In this document: piece after piece, positions 10,463 through 20,245 of the stretch
How positions within the stretch are numbered: the stretch's first letter is position 1
Layout of the letters: the number at the start of each line of letters is the position of its first letter
Assembly (NCBI RefSeq): GCF_003201655.1
Contig: NZ_QJJU01000012.1
Span: forward strand, 105,394-169,393
Direction: 5' to 3'
DNA length: 64,000 nucleotides
From: Mycolicibacterium moriokaense
GTDB lineage: Bacteria; Actinomycetota; Actinomycetes; Mycobacteriales; Mycobacteriaceae
Notes under the pieces: generated by a model
Database searches by the model: none
Seen by the model: the letters and a program-made list of their open reading frames with translations, nothing else
What the model was told of the DNA's origin: nothing
Made by a program: the position numbers and the translations under genes

Positions 10463-11479
10463 ATGGCTCGGACGCGCATCGTCAATCGCTGGCGTCGCAA
10501 CATGGAAGTCCGCGATGATGCCGAGTACGTGGACATGCTCACCACACTGTCCGAGGGGTCAGTGCGGCGCAACTTCAATCCGTACACGGACATCGACTGG
10601 GACTCCCCGGAGTTCGCGGTAGTCGACAACGACGAACGCTGGATCCTGCCGGGGACGGATCCCATCGGCAAGCACGCCTGGTACCAATCGCAGCCCCTCG
10701 ACCGGCAGATCGAGATCGGCATGTGGCGACAGGCCAATGTCGCCAAGGTGGGATTGCACTTCGAGTCGATCCTTATCCGCGGTCTAATGGAGTACGCGTT
10801 CTGGACTCCGAACGGCTCGCCGGAGTACCGGTACTGCCTGCACGAGGCGGTCGAAGAGTGCAACCACACCATGATGTTCCAGGAGATGGTCAACCGCATC
10901 GGCGCCGACGTACCCGGTATGCCGCGGATGCTGAAGTGGATCCAGCCGTTCATCCCGCTGGTCGCGGGCCCGCTGCCGATCCCGTTCTGGTTCGGCATCC
11001 TCGCTGGCGAGGAGCCCATCGACCACACGCAGAAGAACGTTCTGCGCGAGGGCAAGACGCTGCACCCGATCATGGAGCGGGTGATGGCCATCCACGTCGC
11101 CGAGGAGGCGCGGCACATCTCGTTCGCGCACGAGTACCTGCGCAAGCGGGTCCCAGACCTTCCGCGCCGCAAGCGGTTCTGGTTGTCGCTCTACGTGCCG
11201 GTCGTGATGCGGGTCCTGTGTTCGGCCATCATCGTGCCGCCCCGCGCTTTCTGGAAAGAATTCAACATTCCTCGCTCGGTGCGCAAGGAGATCTTCTTCA
11301 AGTCGCCCGAGGCACGACTGATGCTCCGCGACATGTTCGGCGACGTCCGGATGTTGGCTCACGACACCGGCCTGATGAACCCGGTTGCCAAGCTCATCTG
11401 GCGAATCTGCCGAATCAACGGTGCGCCCAGCCGCTACCGCAGTGAGCCTCAGCGCCAGCACCTGGTCTCGGTCGCGTAG
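10463..11479 (+). CDS. AurF-like diiron oxygenase family protein (Rv0885 homologue)
   Basis: A 338-residue protein. Two helices carry diiron-type ligands: HEAVEECNHTMMF (Glu and ExxH) and HVAEEARHISFAHEY (ExxRH), the pattern of the AurF/ferritin-like N-oxygenase family. The helical core and Arg-rich C-terminus also fit. The ATG is supported by GGGAGG 6 bases upstream. The gene is followed after four bases by fprB, an electron-donor flavoprotein, which suggests a shared redox role (inference). Substrate unknown; the homologue in M. tuberculosis is annotated as hypothetical. Confidence 0.85.
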   Translation: MARTRIVNRWRRNMEVRDDAEYVDMLTTLSEGSVRRNFNPYTDIDWDSPEFAVVDNDERWILPGTDPIGKHAWYQSQPLDRQIEIGMWRQANVAKVGLHFESILIRGLMEYAFWTPNGSPEYRYCLHEAVEECNHTMMFQEMVNRIGADVPGMPRMLKWIQPFIPLVAGPLPIPFWFGILAGEEPIDHTQKNVLREGKTLHPIMERVMAIHVAEEARHISFAHEYLRKRVPDLPRRKRFWLSLYVPVVMRVLCSAIIVPPRAFWKEFNIPRSVRKEIFFKSPEARLMLRDMFGDVRMLAHDTGLMNPVAKLIWRICRINGAPSRYRSEPQRQHLVSVA

Positions 11480-11483
11480 GCGC

Positions 11484-13145
11484 ATGCCGCACGTAATCAC
11501 CCAATCGTGCTGTAGCGACGGGTCCTGTGTCTTCGCCTGCCCGGTGAACTGCATCCACCCGTCACCGGACGAGCCGGGCTTCGCCACCGCCGAGATGCTC
11601 TACATCGATCCGGCGGCGTGTGTCGACTGCGGCGCCTGCGTCTCGGCTTGCCCGGTCGGGGCGATCGTGCCCGAATCGCAGCTGGAACCGAGGCAGCTGC
11701 CGTTCGTCGAGCTGAACGCATCGTTCTATCCGAAGCGCGAGGGCAAGCTGCCGCCGACGTCCAAGCTGGCGCCGGTGATCGAGGCGCCGCATGTCGACGC
11801 ACGCGCGGGTGGCCCACTGACGGTCGCGATCGTCGGGTCAGGACCCGCGGCCATGTACGCCGCCGACGAACTACTCACCCAGCGCGGCGTGCGGGTCAAC
11901 GTCTTCGAACGGCTGCCAACCCCGTACGGGCTGGTGCGCGCCGGGGTAGCCCCCGACCACCAGAGCACCAAACGGGTGACGAAGCTGTTCGACAAAGTGA
12001 CGCGGGTGCCTGGATTTACGTTCTACCTCAACGTCGAGGTGGGATCGGACCTGACCCACGACGAGCTGCTGGCCCACCACCACGCGGTGCTCTATGCCGT
12101 CGGCGCGCCCAACGACCGTCGTCTCGACATCGACGGAATGGGACTCCCGGGCACCGGCACTGCCACCGAGATCGTGGCTTGGATCAACGGTCACCCCGAA
12201 TACACCAATCTGCCAGTCGATTTGGGGTACGAGCGGGTGGTTATCGTCGGCAACGGCAATGTCGCTTTCGACGTCGGGCGCATCCTGACCGCCGACCCCG
12301 ACGCGCTGGCCCGGACCGACATCTCCGACCACGCGCTGGCAGCGCTGCGTGATTCGAAGGTGACCGAGGTGGTGATCGCGGCCCGCCGCGGCCCCGCCGA
12401 CTCGGCCTTCACGCTGCCAGAGTTGATCGGCCTGACGTCGACCTGCGATGTGGTGCTCGATGCCGCGGATCATGAACTGGTGCAGAGGGATCTGGCCAAG
12501 GCCTCTGATCCGCTCACCCGCAACAAGCTGGAGATCTTGAGCAAGCTCGGCGATGCGTCGGTGCCTGCGATGCGGGCACGCATCCGGCTGGCGTATCAGC
12601 TGACGCCGAACCGCATTGTTGGTGAGAAGCGCGCCGAGGGTGTTGAGTTCACCGTGACCGGGACCGACGGGGTGCGCCAGCTGTCGGCCGGGCTGGTGTT
12701 GACCTCAATTGGCTACCGCGGCAAGCCGATTCGCGGGCTGCCGTTCGATGAGGTGGCGGCGGTCGTGCCGAACGACGGTGGGCGTGTCGTCGAAGCGCCA
12801 GGCGCATACGTCGCAGGCTGGATCAAACGTGGCCCGACTGGCTTCATCGGAACTAATAAGTCGTGCGCGGCGCAGACAGTGCACAGCCTGGTCGCCGACT
12901 ACAACGGCGGCCTGCTGAGCGATCCGGCCCACAAGCCGGCCGCCCTGGACAAACTGGTGCGCGGCCGTCAGCCCGCGATGGTCGACGTGGCGGGTTGGAA
13001 GGCCATCGACGCCGCAGAGATTGCGCGTGGCGGCGACGACCGCCCCCGCGACAAATTCACTACGACGGCCGAAATGCTGGCCGCGGCGGCAGCCGCGCCC
13101 CCGCCACCGATGATCAAACGCCTGCTCGCGGGTTTGCGGCGGTAG
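11484..13145 (+). CDS. fprB: Ferredoxin/ferredoxin-NADP reductase fusion FprB
   Basis: A 553-residue fusion. Residues ~1-60 are a bacterial ferredoxin with Cys motifs CCSDGSCVFACPVNC and CVDCGACVSACPVGA (7Fe/8Fe type). The remainder is an adrenodoxin-reductase-like flavoprotein: the FAD fingerprint VAIVGSGPAAMYAA at ~112, ERLPTPYGLVRAGVAPDHQ, the NADP-site GNGNVAFDVGRIL, and the C-terminal GWIKRGPTGFIGTNK. It passes electrons from NADPH to ferredoxin. The ATG at MPHVITQSC gives the usual ferredoxin N-terminus and lies just past the diiron gene. Confidence 0.93.
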   Translation: MPHVITQSCCSDGSCVFACPVNCIHPSPDEPGFATAEMLYIDPAACVDCGACVSACPVGAIVPESQLEPRQLPFVELNASFYPKREGKLPPTSKLAPVIEAPHVDARAGGPLTVAIVGSGPAAMYAADELLTQRGVRVNVFERLPTPYGLVRAGVAPDHQSTKRVTKLFDKVTRVPGFTFYLNVEVGSDLTHDELLAHHHAVLYAVGAPNDRRLDIDGMGLPGTGTATEIVAWINGHPEYTNLPVDLGYERVVIVGNGNVAFDVGRILTADPDALARTDISDHALAALRDSKVTEVVIAARRGPADSAFTLPELIGLTSTCDVVLDAADHELVQRDLAKASDPLTRNKLEILSKLGDASVPAMRARIRLAYQLTPNRIVGEKRAEGVEFTVTGTDGVRQLSAGLVLTSIGYRGKPIRGLPFDEVAAVVPNDGGRVVEAPGAYVAGWIKRGPTGFIGTNKSCAAQTVHSLVADYNGGLLSDPAHKPAALDKLVRGRQPAMVDVAGWKAIDAAEIARGGDDRPRDKFTTTAEMLAAAAAAPPPPMIKRLLAGLRR

Positions 13146-13199
13146 CTGACTTTTCAAAAACCCCGCGTCGCCAGTCAGGCGGGCGTATACGAAAGAGTC

Positions 13200-15893
13200 A
13201 TGCGCTCAGCAATGTACGTCGGCCGGGTGGGGACCTTGGCCGTTGTCCTGGGGGTCGGGGCTGCGGTGGCCACCGGATACGGACTACCGATGGCATTGGC
13301 AGACACTCCGTCGTCTCCGTCGTCGTCGGAGTCGCCGTCCTCGGAATCCCCATCGACGAAAGCGCCGGATTCGACGAACGCAGCCAAAGACACCACTACG
13401 ACGCCGACCGAACAGACAACGGGCTCAGAAACCACATCGACGTCGACGGGGTCGACGACAACACAAGCCCCGACCGGAGTCGTCGTGAGCACCGGCGGCG
13501 CCCATGCGAGTTCGTCGTCGAAGGAAGACGAGGAGACGACGGCTCCCACGAAAGACGCCACCCCGCCGACGGTCAAGCCTGCCGCGGAGTCCGGCAAGTC
13601 AGCGCACGAAGCGACTGAGGAGGCCGGCACCAAAGCGCCACTAAGCAAGGTCGACGCCGTCGAGGTGAAGGTCGACGCCCATCCGCAGCCTGTCGCCAAA
13701 TCAGCGTCGGAACCCGAGACCGCGGTCAGTTCCTTTGCGGTGCAGACGATGTCGTCCACCGCGCAGATGAGGACCGCCTCGGTGACGACAGCGGTGACGC
13801 CGCCGGCCGTTCCTTCCCTGAGGCCATGGCCGACCGCGTTCGATCCGGGCACCTTGGTGACCTACGTTGGCGGCCTGGTGTCCAGTGTCGTGAGCGCGGT
13901 GCTGAGCCCGTTCGCCGCCGGACTTCCTTCAGGGCCCGCCGATCCACCGACGTTGTGGACGCTGCTGGCGTGGGTGCGCCGCGAGTTGTTCAACGGCTCA
14001 CCGAGCATCACCCCGGTGGTCAACTCGCAGACAAACGGATTGGTCACCGGCAACATCGGTGCGGTCGACCCGGAGGGCGACCCGCTGACCTATACCGTCA
14101 TCGGCACGCCGCACAACGGCGGTACGGTCGAAATCGACCAGGCTGGCAACTTCACATATCGCCCGACGAACGCGATGGCCGCAGTCGGTGGGACCGATCA
14201 GTTCACGGTTGTGGTCAGCGACGAATCCGCTGGCCTGCATGTGCACGGACCGCTGGGGCTGCTGAAATTCGTGCCGATCCTTGGCAACTTCCTTAACCCA
14301 GGCGGCGGAGACGCAGTGGCGCAATCGATTACGGTCAAAGTCGACCCGGTGGCGGGCGTCGACCTGTCGTTCCCCGCAAGTTTCCACTGGGGCGTGGCAA
14401 CTGCCGGTTTCCAGGCGGAAGGCGGCCCTGGCTCGCCGGTGGATCCCAACTCCGACTGGTACAAGTGGGTGCACGACCCGATCAATCAGCTGCTCGGACT
14501 GACCCATGGTGTACCGGAGGACGGGCCGGGTACCTACGTCAGCTACAACAACGACGCGAACCTAGCTCAACACGAGCTCGGGATGAACACGTTCCGGATG
14601 AGCATCGAGTGGAGCCGTATCTTCCCGAATTCCACAGCGTCCGTTGATATCTCGGATGAAGGCGGCACTGTCAGCCAGGCCGACCTGAATGCGCTGGACG
14701 CGTTGGCGAATCCGGTCGAGGTCCAGCATTACCGCGACGTGTTCGCCTCTCTGCGCGCCCACAATCTGGAACCGTTGATCACGGTCAATCACTTCACATT
14801 GCCGTCCTGGGTCAGCGACCCGACCACGACGCGTGTGCTGGCCCAGCTCGGGTTGCCCGCGCCCGACGCGGGGTGGCTGTCGCCCGACACCCCTGCCGAA
14901 TTCGAGAAGTACGCAGCATACGTCGCGTGGAAGTACGGCGACCAGGTCGACAACTGGACGGTGCTCAACGAGCCGGTGCCACCGGTGCTCACCGAGTTTC
15001 TCGCAATCCCTGGCCTAGTGCCGAGCTGGCCGCCCGGCCTGATCCGGCCAGATCTGGCATCGACGTTCCTCGTCAACGAAGCCAAGGGCTATGTCGGGGC
15101 ATACGACGCGATACACAAGTGGGACAACGTCGTAGCGACGCCGGGCCAACCGAAGGCCTTCGTCGGCTTCGCCAACAACATGATCCCGGCCCGGCCTGCC
15201 AACCCGGTCAACCCGAACGACGTGGCGGCCGCCGACGCGTGGAACGCCTTCTACAACCGCTGGTTCCCGAACGCGGTGATCGACGGGTGGGTCGACGCCA
15301 ACCTCGACGGCATCCAGACCCCCGACGAGATCCACCCTGAGATGGCTAACAAGGTCGACTTCATGGGGGTGCAGTACTACGGGTCGCAACCGATGCAGGG
15401 CTTCGGCGTCGCGCCCATCCCCGGATTCCCGTGGCTGAAGGGCCTTCCGGTGCGGTGTGCGGCCTCCGAGCCGACGTGCAGCGACTTCAACCAGCCGACC
15501 GATCCCGGTGGCTTGCGCCAGGTCCTCGACATCGCGGCGTCCTACAAGCTGGCGGACGGGACGACGCAGGTGCCGATCTGGATCACCGAGAACGGTATCG
15601 CCGACGCGAATGACTCGAAGCGGCCGTCGTACATCGTCAACCACATAGCGGTGGTGCAGGACGAGATCGCTCACGGCATGGACATCCGCGGCTACACCTA
15701 TTGGTCGTTCGTCGACAACCTCGAGTGGGCCAACGGCTATGACCTCGAGTTCGGTCTGTACGGGTCCGACCCGACGACGCCCGCGCTGGAACGCACGCCG
15801 AAGCCGGCCAGCATCGCCGCCATCAGCGGGATCACGAAGTCAAACTCGTTACCGCTGGCGCTGCTCGGTATGTACATCCCGAACGCGGTCTAG
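13200..15893 (+). CDS. Secreted GH1-family glycosidase fused to a Ser/Thr-rich stalk and an Ig-like domain
   Basis: An 897-residue exported protein. A signal peptide spans residues 1-35 (cleavage near ALA). A Ser/Thr/Pro-rich linker follows (~36-130), with an amphipathic and hydrophobic linker to ~265. A VCBS/cadherin-like Ig repeat (~268-343) has the usual DPEGDPLTYTV. A glycoside hydrolase family 1 barrel runs from ~392 to the end. The catalytic pair is intact: acid/base Glu591 in TVLNEP and nucleophile Glu797 in WITENG. GH1 enzymes are usually cytoplasmic beta-glucosidases, so secretion and the stalk are unusual. No LPXTG or lipobox anchor is seen. Substrate unknown. Confidence 0.87.
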   Translation: MRSAMYVGRVGTLAVVLGVGAAVATGYGLPMALADTPSSPSSSESPSSESPSTKAPDSTNAAKDTTTTPTEQTTGSETTSTSTGSTTTQAPTGVVVSTGGAHASSSSKEDEETTAPTKDATPPTVKPAAESGKSAHEATEEAGTKAPLSKVDAVEVKVDAHPQPVAKSASEPETAVSSFAVQTMSSTAQMRTASVTTAVTPPAVPSLRPWPTAFDPGTLVTYVGGLVSSVVSAVLSPFAAGLPSGPADPPTLWTLLAWVRRELFNGSPSITPVVNSQTNGLVTGNIGAVDPEGDPLTYTVIGTPHNGGTVEIDQAGNFTYRPTNAMAAVGGTDQFTVVVSDESAGLHVHGPLGLLKFVPILGNFLNPGGGDAVAQSITVKVDPVAGVDLSFPASFHWGVATAGFQAEGGPGSPVDPNSDWYKWVHDPINQLLGLTHGVPEDGPGTYVSYNNDANLAQHELGMNTFRMSIEWSRIFPNSTASVDISDEGGTVSQADLNALDALANPVEVQHYRDVFASLRAHNLEPLITVNHFTLPSWVSDPTTTRVLAQLGLPAPDAGWLSPDTPAEFEKYAAYVAWKYGDQVDNWTVLNEPVPPVLTEFLAIPGLVPSWPPGLIRPDLASTFLVNEAKGYVGAYDAIHKWDNVVATPGQPKAFVGFANNMIPARPANPVNPNDVAAADAWNAFYNRWFPNAVIDGWVDANLDGIQTPDEIHPEMANKVDFMGVQYYGSQPMQGFGVAPIPGFPWLKGLPVRCAASEPTCSDFNQPTDPGGLRQVLDIAASYKLADGTTQVPIWITENGIADANDSKRPSYIVNHIAVVQDEIAHGMDIRGYTYWSFVDNLEWANGYDLEFGLYGSDPTTPALERTPKPASIAAISGITKSNSLPLALLGMYIPNAV

Positions 15894-15900
15894 GTGGCCG

Positions 15901-16350
15901 TTAGCCCTGCTTCATCGCCTCCGCGATTTCCTCCATCGAGACCTCGCGCACCGGCTGTCCAAGTGACCAATGGTGGCCGAACGGGTCACGCACGACGCCG
16001 TAGCGGTCACCCCAGAACTGATCTTCCAGCGGCGCGACCACGGTGGCGCCGGCATCGAGGGCCTGCTGGAACCTCGCGTCGACGTCGGCGACGGTCTGGT
16101 GGATGGTGACCGGCGTGCCGCCGAGAGCGGTCGGTGTGGATGACTTTCCGTCGTTGTACTCGGGGAAGTCGTCGTTGAGCAGGACCGTCGACCCGTTGAT
16201 CTGCAGCGCGGCGTGCACCAGCCTGCCGTCGGGCCCCGGAACCCGGCCCAGCTCAACGGCATTGAACGCCTTGACGTAGAAGTCGATCGCGGCGGCGGCG
16301 CCGTCTACACACAGGTGCGGGGACAGGGAGGGTTGAATTTCGATTGCCAT
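15901..16350 (-). CDS. VOC-superfamily (glyoxalase/PhnB-like) protein (Rv0887c homologue)
   Basis: A 149-residue protein with the PhnB/glyoxalase-like fold: SPHLCVDGAAAAIDFYVKAF at the start and DRYGVVRDPFGHHWSLG at the end, the latter typical of the family's C-terminal strand. The start MAIEIQPS is preferred over the ATG four codons upstream because it begins with the first strand. Members bind a metal and act on small toxic or antibiotic molecules; no substrate can be assigned. Its position next to the GH1 gene and near citA matches the M. tuberculosis order. Confidence 0.85.
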   Translation of the reverse strand: MAIEIQPSLSPHLCVDGAAAAIDFYVKAFNAVELGRVPGPDGRLVHAALQINGSTVLLNDDFPEYNDGKSSTPTALGGTPVTIHQTVADVDARFQQALDAGATVVAPLEDQFWGDRYGVVRDPFGHHWSLGQPVREVSMEEIAEAMKQG

Positions 16351-16389
16351 GCGCCCATGCAACCACCCGCCACCGACAAGTCGGTGAAC

Positions 16390-17028
16390 TCAGACGATCG
16401 AGAACGGCGTCGGCAATCCGCCGCGGCCGGTCAGCGCCATCAGCACCGTCTCGCCGTCCCCCTCGGCGACCGCGATGCGCGCGGCCAACGCCGTCGCCTC
16501 CCCCAGCACATCGGCAGGCAGCGGGAACGAAATATCAACGGCGCGAGCAATATCCAGCCCGTGTACCACCAGCTCGAACGTCCGCGTCGGCAAATAGCTG
16601 TGCAGTCGGATGCCGAGGCCGCCGATGACCGCGATCAGCGGGTTGCCCGCGTCGGAAAGCTCATCGAGCACCCGCTGTACCAGCCCGTCCACCGTCGCCG
16701 ATGGGTCGTCGCCGAGATCCCTGCCTGCTTGTCTGCCGCGTTCGGTGATGTCGGCGGCGCCAAGCTTCGACGCGTACTCGCGGATCTGCGCGTAGTAGTC
16801 CTGCGGGCTGGTGACATCCTCCCGCTCTGTGGCGTGCCCAAGGTATGTGCTGACCGTGATGAGCGACCGCGACGCGTGGCCCACCAGTGCGCGCAGATCC
16901 CAGTCACCAAGGCCCGGTGCGTCCCACCGATCCGCGGGGATGGCATGCACGAGAGCGGTGAAAGTGTGTGCGGCCGAAGCGAATGTTGCGACCGCGCCAG
17001 TAGTTTCGGGAGACTCGGGAGACACCAT
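16390..17028 (-). CDS. Maleylpyruvate isomerase-like/DinB mycothiol-dependent family protein
   Basis: A 212-residue protein of the DinB four-helix fold, with the MDMPI N-domain (ADRWDAPGLGDWDLRALVGHA, metal-binding His in the VGHA helix, and the C-terminal ELVVHGLDIA). Members are metal-dependent and often use mycothiol in isomerisation or conjugation. The ATG shares one base with the citA stop (TGATG), so it is translated with citA. The reaction is not inferable from sequence. Confidence 0.78.
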   Translation of the reverse strand: MVSPESPETTGAVATFASAAHTFTALVHAIPADRWDAPGLGDWDLRALVGHASRSLITVSTYLGHATEREDVTSPQDYYAQIREYASKLGAADITERGRQAGRDLGDDPSATVDGLVQRVLDELSDAGNPLIAVIGGLGIRLHSYLPTRTFELVVHGLDIARAVDISFPLPADVLGEATALAARIAVAEGDGETVLMALTGRGGLPTPFSIV

Positions 17029-18158
17029 CACGACTTGGCGACTTGGTCCCAACCCTCGACGGATTCGGGGCTGCGCGGGGCGGGGCCGACGTAGATGGCT
17101 GACGGGCGGATCAACTTGCCGAGCCGCTTCTGTTCCAGGATGTGTGCGCTCCAGCCGGCCGTCCGCCCGCAGGTGAACATCGCGGGCATCATCTTGACCG
17201 GCACCTGCGCGAAGTCCAGGATGACCGCCGCCCAGAACTCGACGTTGGTTTCGATGGCCCGGTCGGGGCGGCGCTCTCGCAACTCGGCAAGTGCGGCCTG
17301 CTCGAGCGCGGCGGCCACCTCGTAGCGCGGCGCCTCCAGCCTTTTGGCGGTCGCCCGCAGCACCCGTGCACGGGGGTCCTCGGCGCGGTAGACGCGGTGA
17401 CCGAAACCCATCAGCTTCTCGTGACGATCCAGGATGCCCTTCACCACCGCGCGGGCGTCGCCGGTCTTCTCGGCTTCCTCGATCATCGGGATCACCCTGG
17501 CGGGGGCGCCACCGTGCAGCGGGCCGCTCATCGCGCCGATGGCGCCCGACATGGCCGCTGCGACATCCGCGCCGGTCGACGCGATCACCCGTGCAGTGAA
17601 CGTCGACGCGTTCATGCCGTGCTCGGCGGCGCTGACCCAGTAGGCGTCGATCGCCTCGACATGCTTGGGATCAGGATCGCCCTGCCAGCGCGTCATGAAT
17701 CTCGATGTCACGGTGGAGCACTCGTCGATCATCCGCTGCGGGACCGCGGGCTGGTAGATCCCGCGCGCCGACTGCGCGACATACGACAACGCCATCACCG
17801 ATGCGCGTGCGAGCTGATCGCGGGCCGTCTCGTCGTCGATGTCCAATAGCGGCGAGTAGCCCCAAATCGGGGCGAGCATGGGCAGCCCGGCCTGCACGTC
17901 GACCCGGACGTCGCCGCTGTGGATCGGCAGCGGGAACGGCTCGGCAGGTGGCAGCCCGTGGCCGAACTTGCCGTCGACAAGCAGAGCCCACACATCACCG
18001 AAGGTGACCTGCTGATTGACCAGATCCTCGATGTCGACACCGCGATATCGCAGCGCGCCACCGTCCTTGTCCGGTTCGGCGATCTCGGTTGTGAAGGCGA
18101 CGACGCCCTCGAGCCCGGGTACGAAGTCCTCGGGTACCAGGGGGGACACGCTAGTCAT
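17028..18158 (-). CDS. citA: Citrate synthase 2 (CitA)
   Basis: A 376-residue type-I citrate synthase of the shorter CitA class (Rv0889c). It condenses oxaloacetate and acetyl-CoA. Catalytic regions are visible: GPLHGGAP (His), GFGHRVYRAEDPRARV (His), and the Asp region at NVEFWAAVILD. It begins MTSVSPLVPEDFVPGL. It is the first gene of a two-gene minus-strand operon with the DinB-like gene. A second citrate synthase (gltA2) lies 3 kb away on the plus strand; the two differ in length and N-terminus, so they are not a recent duplication. Confidence 0.93.
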   Translation of the reverse strand: MTSVSPLVPEDFVPGLEGVVAFTTEIAEPDKDGGALRYRGVDIEDLVNQQVTFGDVWALLVDGKFGHGLPPAEPFPLPIHSGDVRVDVQAGLPMLAPIWGYSPLLDIDDETARDQLARASVMALSYVAQSARGIYQPAVPQRMIDECSTVTSRFMTRWQGDPDPKHVEAIDAYWVSAAEHGMNASTFTARVIASTGADVAAAMSGAIGAMSGPLHGGAPARVIPMIEEAEKTGDARAVVKGILDRHEKLMGFGHRVYRAEDPRARVLRATAKRLEAPRYEVAAALEQAALAELRERRPDRAIETNVEFWAAVILDFAQVPVKMMPAMFTCGRTAGWSAHILEQKRLGKLIRPSAIYVGPAPRSPESVEGWDQVAKS

Positions 18159-18242
18159 GGGCCGATTCTTGCACTCGGGTCATCGGCGCTGTCTACCGGT
18201 CGGTAACCAACCGGCCAACACGCGGGGCGTAGCGTTTGTCGG

Positions 18243-18935
18243 GTGGCAACTCGCGATGACGAGCACCTGGCGAGAATGCGTGTCGAGTACGGATCTGTCG
18301 AGAAGGACGGCAGCGGCGACCTTGACGCCGATTGGCTTGCCGACGGCTGGGTCGTGCTGCTGCGCAAGTGGTTAACCGACGCCGAACGAGCCGGTGTGGC
18401 CGAGCCAAACGCGATGGTCGTCGGCACGGTCGACGGCATGGGAAGGCCGGTCACCCGAACCGTGTTGTGCAAGAGCGTGGACGAAACCGGCATCTCGTTC
18501 TATACGAACTACGACTCCGCCAAGGGCGAGGAATTGGCCGCGAGCCCGTACGCGTCGGCGACGTTCCCGTGGTTTCTGCTCGGCAGGCAGGTCCATGTCC
18601 GCGGCCCGGTGACCAAGGTCTCGGCCGCGGCGACCGTTGACTATTGGTCCAAGCGGCCGCGCGGCTCGCAGCTGGGCGCATGGGCGTCACATCAGTCAAA
18701 ACCGATTGCCTCGCGTGCCGCGCTGCTGGAACAGTTGGCCGACGTGACGCAACGATTCGCCGATCACGAGGCGGTGCCGGTGCCGTCGAACTGGGGCGGA
18801 TACCTGATAGCGCCGGAGATCGTCGAGTTCTGGCAGGGCCGGGAGAACCGGGTACACAACAGGATTCGGGTGACATTCGGAGCCGCAGGGGCGGCGACAT
18901 CAAGCAGCAGTCGCGTCGAACGTTTGCAACCGTAG
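18243..18935 (+). CDS. pdxH: Pyridoxamine 5'-phosphate oxidase
   Basis: A 230-residue FMN enzyme that makes pyridoxal phosphate from pyridoxamine or pyridoxine phosphate. Family motifs are present: [53 protein letters not shown], and the C-terminal [18 protein letters not shown]. The GTG at 18243 gives [17 protein letters not shown], the family start. It is divergent from citA (84-base gap) and followed 2 bases later by an MFS gene. In M. tuberculosis pdxH is elsewhere. Confidence 0.93.
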   Translation: MATRDDEHLARMRVEYGSVEKDGSGDLDADWLADGWVVLLRKWLTDAERAGVAEPNAMVVGTVDGMGRPVTRTVLCKSVDETGISFYTNYDSAKGEELAASPYASATFPWFLLGRQVHVRGPVTKVSAAATVDYWSKRPRGSQLGAWASHQSKPIASRAALLEQLADVTQRFADHEAVPVPSNWGGYLIAPEIVEFWQGRENRVHNRIRVTFGAAGAATSSSSRVERLQP

Positions 18936-18937
18936 TA

Positions 18938-20215
18938 GTGCGGAAGTTCTTCGCCGACACCACACCGCTGCGAACACCGGACTTCCGGCGGTTGTGGCTG
19001 ACCGGCATCGTCACGGTCATCGGCGGCAATCTGACCATCTTCGCGGTGCCGGTGCAGCTGTACGCGCTCACGCAGAACTCCGCGTATGTCGGGCTTTCCG
19101 GGTTGTTCGCGCTGGTTCCGCTCGTGGTGTTCGGGCTCCTTGGCGGTGCGTGGGCCGACGCGATGGACCGACGACTGCTGCTGATCATCGCGTCCTGTGG
19201 GCTCGCAGTGGCCTCGGTGATGCTGTGGCTGCAGGCAGCATTGGCACTGAACAACGTCTGGGTGGTGCTGTGCCTGCTGTCGGTGCAGCAGGCGTTCTAT
19301 GCGATCAACAGCCCGACGCGGGCGGCGGCGATACCGCGCATGCTGCCGGGCGACCAGCTGGCCGCGGCCAACTCGCTGAACTTCACCGTGTTCCAGTTCG
19401 GCGCGATCGTCGGGCCGCTGTTGGCCGGTGTGATGCTGCACTGGGTCGATCTGTCGACGCTCTACATGATCGACGCCATCACGTGCATCGTGCCGATCTG
19501 GGCCACGTTCCGCCTCGCGCCGATGCCGCCCACCAATGGCGGGCAGGGTGCCTCGGGGTATGGGTTTACCGCGGTGCTGGACGGCTTCCGCTACCTGGCG
19601 GGAAACCAGGTGGTGCTGATGTCGTTCGTTGTCGACCTGATCGCGATGATCCTCGGCATGCCCCGTGCACTGTTCCCGCAAATGGCGCACCAGAGCTTTG
19701 GAGGACCGGTCGAGGGCGGCCTGACGATTGCATTACTGGCCGCCGCGATGTCTGTAGGCGCCGTCGCGGGCGGGGTGTTCTCCGGCTGGTTTCACCGCAT
19801 TCAGCGCCAGGGGTTGGCTGTGGTGATTTCCATCCTGGTCTGGGGCGGGGCCATGATCGGATTCGGCGTTGCGGGCGGTTTCGCTCACGGCCACACCGGG
19901 GCGTTGCTGTGGATTGCATTGGTGTTCTTGGCCATTGGCGGTGCGGCAGACATGGTGTCTGCGGCGTTTCGGTCGACGATTCTGCAACAGGTGGCCTCCG
20001 ATGAGCTGCGCGGCCGGTTGCAGGGTGTGTTCACCGTCGTGGTGGCAGGCGGGCCGCGGTTGGCCGATGCGGTGCACGGCGCGGCCGCGGCGGCGGTGGG
20101 CACGACGGTCGCCGCGGCTGGGGGTGGCGTGCTCGTGGTGATCGGCGTGGTGATTGCCGCTATTGTGGTGCCTGCGTTCGTCCGCTACCGGGTGACCGAA
20201 GGCGACAAAGTATGA
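18938..20215 (+). CDS. MFS transporter, enterobactin-exporter/EntS-like
   Basis: A 425-residue permease with about twelve hydrophobic segments. Markers of the EntS-type MFS family are RTPDFRRLWLTGIVTVIGGNL at the start, GGAWADAMDRRLLLI after helix 2, and FYAINSPTRAAAIPRMLPGDQL. The GTG lies 2 bases after the pdxH stop; longer versions of the frame run back through pdxH and are rejected. Substrate unknown; efflux of a small molecule is likely. Confidence 0.83.
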   Translation: MRKFFADTTPLRTPDFRRLWLTGIVTVIGGNLTIFAVPVQLYALTQNSAYVGLSGLFALVPLVVFGLLGGAWADAMDRRLLLIIASCGLAVASVMLWLQAALALNNVWVVLCLLSVQQAFYAINSPTRAAAIPRMLPGDQLAAANSLNFTVFQFGAIVGPLLAGVMLHWVDLSTLYMIDAITCIVPIWATFRLAPMPPTNGGQGASGYGFTAVLDGFRYLAGNQVVLMSFVVDLIAMILGMPRALFPQMAHQSFGGPVEGGLTIALLAAAMSVGAVAGGVFSGWFHRIQRQGLAVVISILVWGGAMIGFGVAGGFAHGHTGALLWIALVFLAIGGAADMVSAAFRSTILQQVASDELRGRLQGVFTVVVAGGPRLADAVHGAAAAAVGTTVAAAGGGVLVVIGVVIAAIVVPAFVRYRVTEGDKV

Positions 20216-20245
20216 GCACCGCCAAATGTCGGCCGTTGCCAGTTT

